Assembly (NCBI GenBank): GCA_016179875.1
Contig: JACPCH010000022.1
Span: forward strand, 1-43,130
Direction of reading: 5' to 3'
Length of the DNA stretch: 43,130 nt
Source of the DNA: Candidatus Rokuibacteriota bacterium
Lineage (GTDB): Bacteria > Methylomirabilota > Methylomirabilia > Rokubacteriales > CSP1-6
In this document: piece by piece, positions 9,889-17,636 of the stretch
Position numbering within the stretch: position 1 is the stretch's first letter
How the letters are laid out: every line of letters begins with the position of its first letter
The notes under the pieces: generated by a model
Database searches by the model: none
What the model was told of the DNA's origin: nothing
The model's input: only the letters and a program-made list of their open reading frames with translations
Translations under genes and position numbers: made by a program

Positions 9889-10059
9889 TCACCGAGTGGA
9901 GAGCCGGCTCCGAACTTGGTCGCGGCCTCCGCCCAGGACACGCCCAGGGCTACCCGCCATAACGGCCCGGGCACGGCGCTCGATCTCCTGGACCCACCCG
10001 CGTTCGTCGCGTGCAAGCTTGAGCGCTTCCCTGAGCAATCGATCGCCAATACTGGCCAT
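9889..10059 (-). pseudogene. Remnant resembling a putative addiction-module (antitoxin) component
   Basis: MASIGDRLLREALKLARDERGWVQEIERRARAVMAG...; the -1/+1 frame continues with GVSWAEAATKF, suggesting an internal deletion and a frameshift. Confidence 0.35.
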
Positions 10060-10133
10060 GAGCGCCCTCCTGATCCGGCCGGCGTGTGACCTCGAGCTCG
10101 AGCCGGCGGTTGTGGGCAGTGCGCCGAGCCCGA

Positions 10134-10304
10134 CTGGTCTGCGTCGACCCCGAGCACTCGCGGCGCACGCGCCGGGCCTTCCTCGAGCGTTACGCTGACA
10201 CGGACACCCTCGTGATGCTGGCGCACTTCCCGGCGCCGTCGGTCGGGCGCGTCGTCCGCGCCGGCGCCGCGTGGCGCTTTGTCGTCCAGGACGATTGTCC
10301 ATGA
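10134..10304 (+). pseudogene. C-terminal fragment of an MBL-fold metallo-hydrolase
   Basis: LVCVDPEHSRRTRRAFLERYADTDTLVMLAHFPAPSVGRVVRAGAAWRF resembles the C-terminal end of MBL-fold hydrolases; no N-terminal HxHxDH region upstream. Confidence 0.55.
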
Positions 10305-10324
10305 CGGCGAACGCGTAGGTCGGG

Positions 10325-10426
10325 GTGCCGAAGACCGAGCTCGATACGCCCGCGCTCCTCATCGACCTCCCGACGTTCGAGCGCAACCTGGAGACGATGC
10401 GGGCGCTGGCGGCCGGGGCCGGCGTC
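10325..10426 (+). pseudogene. N-terminal fragment of a D-threonine aldolase / alanine racemase N-domain (DSD1-like) protein
   Basis: VPKTELDTPALLIDLPTFERNLETMRALAAGAGV, then abrupt loss of similarity. Confidence 0.6.
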
Positions 10427-10535
10427 GTCTACTTACGTTCGCCGGTTTTCCATCTGTTCCTTTCGCCACAGTGTCCGAAACGCTACGTGGTCCCCACGCC
10501 GCGCAGGCCCTCGAGCAAAGCGTCGGCAACCGTCG

Positions 10536-10914
10536 TCATCCTGCTTCGCGCAGCTTGAAGCGCTGGATCTTGCCGGTCGCGGTCTTCGGGAGCTGATCGA
10601 CATAGACGTACCAGCGCGGATACTTGTAGCGGGCCAAGCGGGCTTTGACGAGCGTTGTCAGCTCCGCCTCGAGCTCAGGACTGGGCCTGAAGCCCTGCTT
10701 GCGGACGAGGAGGGCCTTCGGCTTGATGAGACCGTGTTCGTCCGGGGCCCCGACCACCGCGGCCTCCAGCACTGCGGGGTGTTCGACGAGGACGTTCTCG
10801 ATCTCGATGGGCGAGACCCCCCCCCACTTTCAGCATGTCGTCCGATTGACCCACGAACCAGTAGATCCCGTCTGTATCGCGCCGTACCGTGTCCCAGAAC
10901 GTCGCACGATTCTT
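10536..10914 (-). pseudogene. C-terminal fragment of a benzoate-CoA ligase-like AMP-binding enzyme, frameshifted at a C9/G9 tract
   Basis: FWDTVRRDTDGIYWFVGQSDDMLKVGG in one frame; VSPIEIENVLVEHPAVLEAAVVGAPDEHGLIKPKALL...LPKTATGKIQRFKLREAG in the next; frame change at the 9-bp C run 10817-10825. Confidence 0.7.
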
Positions 10915-11253
10915 TTCGATCCATTTCACAGGCACGCCCGCCTTCATCGCCGCGAGGCCGAGGAGCACCATGTAGGGGTACATGCTGGTCTTGAGCCCAA
11001 AGCCGCCGCCGATATCGCCGGGGACGATGACGCGAACGCGGTCCTGCGGCATCCGCAGCGCTCGCGCGATCACGGTGTGGATGATGAAGGGGCCCTGGAA
11101 ATTCGCCCAGAGTGTCAGGAGGCGGGCGGCGGGGTCGTAGCTCGCGATCACCCCATAGGTTTCCATCGGGAAGTGGCTGTACCCCTGCAGCGCCTCCCCG
11201 ACCTCGATCCCCCGACAGCGCCCGGGAAGGCCGAAACGGTCGCGTGATGACAA
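10915..11253 (-). pseudogene. Internal fragment of a xanthine dehydrogenase / CoxL-family molybdopterin-binding subunit
   Basis: EVGEALQGYSHFPMETYGVIASYDPAARLLTLWANFQGPFIIHTVIARALRMPQDRVRVIVPGDIGGGFGLKTSMYPYMVLLGLAAMKAGVPVKWIE. Confidence 0.75.
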
Positions 11254-11312
11254 TCCGCTGACTCGCCCCTCGAACTTTCAGCTACTTACAGGTCGAAAAG
11301 GGAAACATGGGG

Positions 11313-11561
11313 CTAGGGCGCCGGCGTCACCGCGTACCCCTTGCGCTCCATGCAGCGGTTGAACGCCTCGCGGTCCACGCGCTGCGCGGGCAGGAGCGCG
11401 ATGCTGAAGCGGTCGAGCGCCTCCTTGCGGCAGGCGGTCATGTCGTGGTCGAGCCGCGCCGGCGTGAGCCCGGGCTTCTCGTAGATCCACTCCGGCGGCG
11501 TCGCGCACGCCGCGGCGGCGAGCGCGAGGGCGGCGAGCGCGCGGGCGGCGCGGCCGCTCAC
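11313..11561 (-). CDS. Small putative lipoprotein, unknown function
   Basis: GTG start; MSGRAARALAALALAAAACATPPEW has a lipobox-like AAAC; overlaps the upstream gene stop. Confidence 0.65.
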   Translation of the reverse strand: MSGRAARALAALALAAAACATPPEWIYEKPGLTPARLDHDMTACRKEALDRFSIALLPAQRVDREAFNRCMERKGYAVTPAP

Positions 11562-12550
11562 TGGAGCACCCGGTCGGCGCGCAGGAGCATCGCCGACGGC
11601 ACCGCGAGCCTGAGCGCGCGCGCGGCCCGGAGGTTCACGGTCAGCTCGAGCCGCTGCGGCCGCTCGACGGGGAGATCGGCGGGCCGCGCGCCGCGCAGGA
11701 GCTTGTCCACGAAGACCGCCACGCGGCGGAACGTGTCGGCCCACACGGCGCCGTAGGCGAGCAGGCCGCCGACGTCGGCGAACTCGGCCAGCGGGAACAC
11801 CGCCGGCAGGCGCTGGCGGCTCGCGAACGTCGCGAGCTGCCGGCGGCTCGCCTGGAAGAGCGTGTCGGTCGCGACGAACAGACCGCCGGGCTCGAGCTTG
11901 GCGATGGCCGCGAGGGCGGGCTTGAGCTCGCCGTCGCCGCGCGCCTCGACCGGGAGCAGCTCGACGCCGAGGCCGCGCGCCGCGGCCTGCGCGTCGCGCA
12001 GCTCGGCGGCCGCGCTGCGATTGTCGGGGTTCCACAGCACCGCGACGCGCGTGACGTGCGGCACGGCCTCCTTCAGCAGCTCGAGGCGCCGCGCGGCCAG
12101 CCCGGGCGCGGCGAGCGTGACGCCGGTGACGTTGCCGCCCGGCTGCGCGAGGCTCGCCACGAACCCGCTCGCCACCGGATCGTCGATGCTCGCCATGACG
12201 ATGGGAATCCGCGCCGTCGCCTTGCGCGCGGCCTCGATCGCCGGCGGGGTCGCGGCGACCAGCACGTTCACGCCGAGCCGCACCAGCTCCTCGGCGTGCG
12301 GCCCGTAGAGCGCGGGCTTGCCCTGGGCGTAGCGCTGCCAGAGCTTGAGCGACTCGCCGTCCACCCAGCCGGCGTCGCGCAGCGCCTGGCTCAGGACCGG
12401 CAGCGCGTCGGGCGTGGGCTCGTTGGCGAGATAGCCGACCCACGGCGGGCGCGGCCTGGCGCGGAGCGCGCCCGGCGTCCCGAGCCACGCCGCGGCGAGG
12501 AGCGCGAGCGCGCGGCGGCGCGGGATCAGGCGCGGGCGAGCGTCTCCCAC
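11558..12550 (-). CDS. ABC transporter substrate-binding protein (ABC_sub_bind / TrpX-like family)
   Basis: VGYLANEPTPDALPVLSQALRDAGWVDGESLKLWQRYAQG...IPIVMASIDDPVASGFVASLAQPGGNVTGVT. Confidence 0.88.
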   Translation of the reverse strand: MGDARPRLIPRRRALALLAAAWLGTPGALRARPRPPWVGYLANEPTPDALPVLSQALRDAGWVDGESLKLWQRYAQGKPALYGPHAEELVRLGVNVLVAATPPAIEAARKATARIPIVMASIDDPVASGFVASLAQPGGNVTGVTLAAPGLAARRLELLKEAVPHVTRVAVLWNPDNRSAAAELRDAQAAARGLGVELLPVEARGDGELKPALAAIAKLEPGGLFVATDTLFQASRRQLATFASRQRLPAVFPLAEFADVGGLLAYGAVWADTFRRVAVFVDKLLRGARPADLPVERPQRLELTVNLRAARALRLAVPSAMLLRADRVLQ

Positions 12551-12590
12551 GCCGCCACCAGGAGCGCGCGGCGCCGGGCCGCGTCGGGCG

Positions 12591-12980
12591 TCACGCGGGG
12601 CGCCGGCCGGCGACCGCCCCGACGATCGCGCGCAGCTCGGCGGCCTCGAACGGCTTGCGGACGAAGCGGTCGAAGCCGGAGGCGAGGATCTTCGGGATCT
12701 CGTCCTCGCCGACCGACGCCGAGATCGCCACCGCCGGCGTGCGCCCGCCGTCGCCGGCCGGCAGCGCCCGCACCTGGCGGATCAGCTCGTAGCCGTCGCC
12801 GCCGGGCATGCGGATGTCGCTCAGCAGCACGTCGGGCCGGGCGCGCGTGAACGACTGGAACGCCTCGCCGCCGGAGGCGACGGCGGTGACGGCCGCGCCC
12901 GCGTCGGCCAGCACCCGGGTGATGAGCAGGCGGATGCCGCGCTCGTCCTCCGCCACCAGGATCTTGAGGCCGCGCAGCAT
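12591..12980 (-). CDS. Stand-alone response regulator receiver protein (CheY-like)
   Basis: ILVAEDERGIRLLI, DVLLSDIRMPGGDGYEL, FVRKPF. Confidence 0.92.
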   Translation of the reverse strand: MLRGLKILVAEDERGIRLLITRVLADAGAAVTAVASGGEAFQSFTRARPDVLLSDIRMPGGDGYELIRQVRALPAGDGGRTPAVAISASVGEDEIPKILASGFDRFVRKPFEAAELRAIVGAVAGRRPA

Positions 12981-13013
12981 GCGGCGAGCCTATCAAACTG
13001 CCGGGGAAATTGG

Positions 13014-13019
13014 TATGAT
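13014..13019 (+). promoter_or_regulatory. Candidate -10 box TATGAT close to the ATG at 13029
   Basis: AT-rich hexamer in a GC-rich 48-bp divergent intergenic region. Confidence 0.4.
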
Positions 13020-13028
13020 CCCCCCGCG

Positions 13029-13247
13029 ATGGCGCAGGGGTTGAAGGAGCTGGTCGGACGCGTGCTGCTCGATCCGGAATTCCTGGCTGAGTTCCAGCGC
13101 GCGCCCGAGCCGGTGCTGGCCCAGTACGAGCTGAACGACGACGAGCGCGCCAAGGTCCGCCAGGCGCTCGCCCGGCTCGCCTCGACGCCGTCGCACGAGC
13201 GGCGGCACGCGTTCAGGAACGCGCTGATCCGCCGCGTGGCCACCTAG
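13029..13247 (+). CDS. Small protein resembling the Os1348-type NHLP-clan (nitrile hydratase leader peptide-like)
   Basis: MAQGLKELVGRVLLDPEFLAEFQRAPEPVLAQYELNDDERAKVRQALARL; pattern of helical leader-like small proteins, recognised by eye only. Confidence 0.5.
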   Translation: MAQGLKELVGRVLLDPEFLAEFQRAPEPVLAQYELNDDERAKVRQALARLASTPSHERRHAFRNALIRRVAT

Positions 13248-13263
13248 GCCGCGGGCGCCCGCG

Positions 13264-13764
13264 GTGCCCACGCCGTCCGAGACGCTCGCCTTTCTCCGTG
13301 ACGTCCGCCTGTTCGCCAGCTTCGCCGACGCCGACCTCGCCGCCGTCGGGAGCCGCCTGCGCGAGCGCTCGCTCCGGAAGGGCCAGGTCCTCTTCCGCGA
13401 GGGCGACCCGGGCGACGAGATGTTCGTCGTCTTCCGCGGCACGATGCTCGTGTCCAAGGCCATCACCACCAAGGTCGAGCAGGTGGTGGCGCGCGTCGAG
13501 CCGGGCGACTTCTTCGGTGAGATGAGCCTGCTCGACGGCTCGCCGCGCTCGGCCGCGGTGCAGGCGGAGACGGAGGCCGTGCTGTTCGTGTTCGGCCGCG
13601 AGGGCCTGCAGGCGCTCACCGACTCGGCGCCGCACGCCGCCGCCGCCTTCTTCTTCGCGATGGTGCAGGTCTTCATCGAGCGGCTGCGCCGCTCGACGAT
13701 GCAGGTGGCCGAGGCGACACGCTGGGGGCTGGAGGCGACCGGGCTCGACGTGGAGGGGCGATGA
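13264..13764 (+). CDS. Cyclic-nucleotide-binding (CRP-like) domain protein lacking an obvious HTH
   Basis: LRKGQVLFREGDPGDEMFVVFRG...EPGDFFGEMSLLDGSPRSAAVQAETEAVLFV; C-terminus short and amphipathic. Confidence 0.88.
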   Translation: MPTPSETLAFLRDVRLFASFADADLAAVGSRLRERSLRKGQVLFREGDPGDEMFVVFRGTMLVSKAITTKVEQVVARVEPGDFFGEMSLLDGSPRSAAVQAETEAVLFVFGREGLQALTDSAPHAAAAFFFAMVQVFIERLRRSTMQVAEATRWGLEATGLDVEGR

Positions 13765-14984
13765 CCGAGCGGCCCGCGCCGGCCAAGCTCGAGCTGCTCG
13801 TCCGCCGCGAGGACGGCGAGAGCTTCGAGCTGCGCGAGGTCGGCAGCGCGCTCGGGTTCATCAACTCGCGGCCGCAGCGCGTGCCGCCGGAATCGTACGA
13901 GCTGGCCGAGGTGAAGTCGCGGGTCGCCGGCGAGCGGCGCTATATCTTGAAGAATACGGCGACGGACCGGTTCCTGCTGCTCACCGCGCCCGAGAAGTTC
14001 CTGTGGGAGCAGATGGACGGCCACACGTCCATGCAGGAGATCGCGACCGCGTACGTGCTCCGGTACGGCGACTTCGACTTCGAGATCATCCCCAACCTCA
14101 TCCGCAAGCTCCAGCGCGCCCAGCTCCTGGTCCTCAAGATGACGTCGCGGCTGCGCCAGGCGCTCGAGCGCAACCGGGGCCGGCGGGTGGTGCGGGCCGT
14201 CGAGAAGACGCTGCTCGGGCTCGAGCGCCTCACGCTCGCGAGCCGCGACGTGCAGCCGTTCTTCCAGCGCCTGCACCGCTGGGGCGGCTTCCTGCTGTTC
14301 ACGCGGCCGGCGGCGGTCCTGTGGCTGGCGCTGGCCGTCGCCGGCGGCGTCGCCGCGGTCCGGCTCGGGCGCGACCTCGACGACGTGATGACGGGCTTCG
14401 GCGGCCACGCGGTGCGGGCGATCGTCACCGTCAAGCTCCTGTTCTTCTTCAGCATGGCCGCGCACCAGGTCGTCCACGGCCTGGCGTGCGTCCACTACCG
14501 CCGGCGCGTGCGCGAGTTCGGCTTCACGTTCCTGCACGGCTTCGTGCCGACCTTCTACGTGGACGTCACCGACATCTTCATGGCCGGCCGCCGGGCCCGC
14601 GTGGTCACGGCGGTCTCGGGCGCGCTCGTCCACCTGGTGCTCGGCGCCGCGTGGTTCCTGGTGGCGGCGCGCGCGCCGTGGGGCGGGTTCGTCCAGGCCT
14701 TCGCGGCCGCGTCGGGCATCATCCAGTGGCAGGCGCTGGTGATCTCGCTCTACCCGTTCTGCTTCATCGAGATGGACGGCTACCACGTCCTGGTGGACGC
14801 GCTCGGCGTGCCGACGCTCAAGCACGACGCGATCACGTACGCGAAGGCGCTCCTCGGCGGGCGCGGGCGGCTGGCGCACGGGCGGGAGGAGAGCCTGTGG
14901 CTCGGCTACATCGCGCTCTCGACCCTCTCCATCGCCGCCTTCATCGCCTTCAACGTCTGGCTGATCGTCAAGACGACGTCGTAA
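13761..14984 (+). CDS. PqqD-like (RRE) domain fused to an M50-like membrane metallopeptidase domain; HExxH replaced by HQVVH
   Basis: PqqD-like region YILKNTATDRFLLLTAPEKFLWEQMDGHTSMQEIATAYVLRYGDFDFEIIPNLIRKLQRAQLL; membrane domain with AAHQVVHGLACVHY and FCFIEMDGYHVLVD. Confidence 0.75.
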   Translation: MTERPAPAKLELLVRREDGESFELREVGSALGFINSRPQRVPPESYELAEVKSRVAGERRYILKNTATDRFLLLTAPEKFLWEQMDGHTSMQEIATAYVLRYGDFDFEIIPNLIRKLQRAQLLVLKMTSRLRQALERNRGRRVVRAVEKTLLGLERLTLASRDVQPFFQRLHRWGGFLLFTRPAAVLWLALAVAGGVAAVRLGRDLDDVMTGFGGHAVRAIVTVKLLFFFSMAAHQVVHGLACVHYRRRVREFGFTFLHGFVPTFYVDVTDIFMAGRRARVVTAVSGALVHLVLGAAWFLVAARAPWGGFVQAFAAASGIIQWQALVISLYPFCFIEMDGYHVLVDALGVPTLKHDAITYAKALLGGRGRLAHGREESLWLGYIALSTLSIAAFIAFNVWLIVKTTS

Positions 14985-16197
14985 CGGCGTCGGCCAGCAG
15001 CGCCGCCGCGCCGCCGACGATCTCGCGGACGCCCTCGGGGCCGGCGGCGGCGCCGGCCCGCGCGCGGAGCGCCGCCGCCTGGGCGGGGGCGTCGAGCGCG
15101 GCCAGCGCGGCCTGGGCCCGGGCGCGGAGCGCGTCGCCGGCGAGCTGGGCGAGCTCGGCGAGTGCGGCGAGCGCCACGCCCGCGCGCTCGGCCGGACGCG
15201 CCGCGGCGCGCACGCCGTCGGCCAGCGCCGCGCGGAGCCGGTCGTCCACGATCACGCGCGCCGCCTCCACCCGCACCAGGTCGCGCGCCACGCGGCCCCA
15301 GCCGAGCGTCACGTCGCGCGCGACCGCCCGGATGAACGGCGCCAGCGGCGGGGCGCTCTCCGCGGCGACCGCGGCCACGACCCCCGTCCACACGCGCCGT
15401 GGCAGCGCGCGCTGCCACGTGTCCGCCGGCGTGTCCTCGTCCAGCACGCGCACGAGCTCGCCCGACGGCGCCAGGAGCAGGTGGTCGGCCAGGCTCCGGC
15501 CCAGCGCCCACAGACCGCAGCGGACGCCGTCCCCGGCGTCGCGCACGCGGCGCGGCGCGTGGCGCACCACGCCCTGCCAGTCGGGCCGGAGATAGGTCGT
15601 GCCGCGCCACACGACCTTCTCGACGCGCCCGCGGCGCTGCACCCAGAGGCCGTCGGCCGTGACGAGCGCCTCGTGGGGCGCCGGCGCCCACGCGAGCCCG
15701 CCGGCGGCGAACGCGGCGAGCGGGTCCGGCGCGTGGGCGGGCTCGTAGCGAAACGACTCGAGCAGCGTGAGGAAGAGCTGCTCGCCGGGAAAGGGCCCCG
15801 TGTAACGCAGGCGCGCGATCCCTTGGCGCGTCGCGAGCGAGGCGATGAGGTTGAGGACCGCGGCGCCGCCGCCCGGCGGCAGCCGCGCGGGCTCGGCGAG
15901 CACGGGGATGCGCGCGATCCGGGCCCAGTCGAGCGCCTCGCCGAGCGTGAGCGGCACCGCGTCGGGGGGCAGGGCGTCCGCCCCGAGCGGGGGGGCGTCC
16001 GCGGCGCGCGGCCAGTGCCACACGCGGTCCGCGTCGCCCCACGGCGCGCCGCACGCGGCGCGCGGCTCGACGGCGAGCCACGTGCCGTCGGGCACCCGCG
16101 CCCAGGCCCGCGCGAGCGTGCCGTCGGGCCGCCAGCGCACGTCGGCGACGAGGGTGCCGCGGCGATCGACGATCCGCACGACGCGTGGATGATACAA
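14968..16197 (-). CDS. Hypothetical protein, 409 aa
   Basis: Long ORF with TTG start (MYHPRVVRIVDRRGTLVADV); convergent with and 17-bp overlapping the PqqD-M50-like gene; no family recognised. Confidence 0.6.
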   Translation of the reverse strand: MYHPRVVRIVDRRGTLVADVRWRPDGTLARAWARVPDGTWLAVEPRAACGAPWGDADRVWHWPRAADAPPLGADALPPDAVPLTLGEALDWARIARIPVLAEPARLPPGGGAAVLNLIASLATRQGIARLRYTGPFPGEQLFLTLLESFRYEPAHAPDPLAAFAAGGLAWAPAPHEALVTADGLWVQRRGRVEKVVWRGTTYLRPDWQGVVRHAPRRVRDAGDGVRCGLWALGRSLADHLLLAPSGELVRVLDEDTPADTWQRALPRRVWTGVVAAVAAESAPPLAPFIRAVARDVTLGWGRVARDLVRVEAARVIVDDRLRAALADGVRAAARPAERAGVALAALAELAQLAGDALRARAQAALAALDAPAQAAALRARAGAAAGPEGVREIVGGAAALLADAVTTSS

Positions 16198-16205
16198 TGC
16201 GCGCG

Positions 16206-17615
16206 ATGAGCGACGACGACCTGATCTGGCGGTCGGCGCTCGAGCTGGGCGACCTCATCCGGAAAAAGGAGCTGACGCCGGTGGAGGTCACCGACGCCGC
16301 GCTGGCGCGGCTCGAGGCCGTCAACCCGCTGCTGAACGCGTTCTGCCTCGTGGCCGCCGAGCGGGCGCGCGAGCAGGCGCGCGAGGCGGAGATCGCCGTC
16401 GTGAAGGGCGAGCCGCTCGGCCCGCTCCACGGCGTGCCGATCTCGATCAAGGACGTGCTGGCCACGCGGGGGCTGGCGACGACGGGCGGCTCGCGCCTGT
16501 TCGCCGACGCCGTGCCGGAGGAGGACGCGATCCCGGTGGCGCGCCTCAAGGCCGCGGGCGCCGTCATCCTCGGCAAGACCAACACCTCCGAGTTCGGCCA
16601 CAAGGCGGTGACCGAGAACCCGCTCTTCGGCGTCACGCGCAATCCCTGGAACCCCGAGCGCACGCCCGGCGGCTCGACCGGCGGCGGCGGCGCGGCGGTG
16701 GCGGCGGGCGTGGGCCCGCTGGCGCTCGGCTCCGACGGCGGCGGCTCCGTGCGGATCCCGGCGGCGTTCTGCGGTGTCTTCGGGCTCAAGCCCTCGTTCG
16801 GGCGCGTGCCCCACGCCGGCGGCTTCCCGGGCTTCACCCACGTCTCACACGTGGGGCCGCTCGCCCGCACCGTGCGCGACGCGGCGGCGCTGCTCGACGT
16901 GATCGCGGGCGGCGACGACCGCGACCGGCGCTCGCTCCCGCGCGAGCCCGGCTCGTACCTCGAGGCGTGCGACGCGGGTGTGGCGGGCCTGCACGTCGCG
17001 TGGACGCCGGACCTGGGCTACGCCGCCGTGGACCCGCGCGTGCGCGCCCTCTGCGAGACCGCCGCGGCCGAGTTCGAGTCGCTCGGCTGCCACGTCGAGG
17101 TGGTGAGCCCCGGCTGGGAGGATCCCGAGGCGTGGTTCGGCACGCTGATCGCCGCGCAGTTCTACGCGGCCTGGTCCGATCGCCTGCCGGACGCCGAGCC
17201 GCTGATGGACCCGACGCTCGTCACGCTGATCCGGCGGGGCGGCGCCGTGCCGGCACGCGACTACGTCCGCGCGGTCGACCGCATCGAGGCGTACTGGGCG
17301 GAGGTGCGCGCGTTCCTCGAGCGCTTCGACCTCCTCCTGATGCCGACGGTCGCGGTGCCGCCCTTCGACGCCGGCGCCCGGCCGCCGCGCGAGGTGGACG
17401 GCCGGAGCGTCTCCGTGCTCGGGTGGATGCCGTTCACGTTCCCCTTCAACCTCACGGGCCAGCCGGCCGCGAGCGTGCCGGCCGGCTTCACCGACGACGG
17501 CCTGCCGGTCGGGCTCCAGATCGTGGGCCGCCGCCACGCCGACGCCACCGTGCTGGCCGCCGCCGCCGCGTTCGAGGCGGCCCGCCCGTGGAGTGACCGC
17601 CGTCCGAGGCTCTAG
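16206..17615 (+). CDS. Amidase (GatA/AtzF amidase-signature family)
   Basis: GPLHGVPISIKDVLATRG, GSTGGGGAAVAAGVGPLALGSDGGGSVRIPAAFCGVFGLKPS. Confidence 0.93.
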   Translation: MSDDDLIWRSALELGDLIRKKELTPVEVTDAALARLEAVNPLLNAFCLVAAERAREQAREAEIAVVKGEPLGPLHGVPISIKDVLATRGLATTGGSRLFADAVPEEDAIPVARLKAAGAVILGKTNTSEFGHKAVTENPLFGVTRNPWNPERTPGGSTGGGGAAVAAGVGPLALGSDGGGSVRIPAAFCGVFGLKPSFGRVPHAGGFPGFTHVSHVGPLARTVRDAAALLDVIAGGDDRDRRSLPREPGSYLEACDAGVAGLHVAWTPDLGYAAVDPRVRALCETAAAEFESLGCHVEVVSPGWEDPEAWFGTLIAAQFYAAWSDRLPDAEPLMDPTLVTLIRRGGAVPARDYVRAVDRIEAYWAEVRAFLERFDLLLMPTVAVPPFDAGARPPREVDGRSVSVLGWMPFTFPFNLTGQPAASVPAGFTDDGLPVGLQIVGRRHADATVLAAAAAFEAARPWSDRRPRL

Positions 17616-17636
17616 GCCCGCTCCCCGGGCGGCGGC

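Noticed and set aside
14003-15595. 530-aa plus-strand ORF overlapping the PqqD-M50 gene
   Set aside because: Shadow frame with R/A/G/P bias and no recognisable domain.
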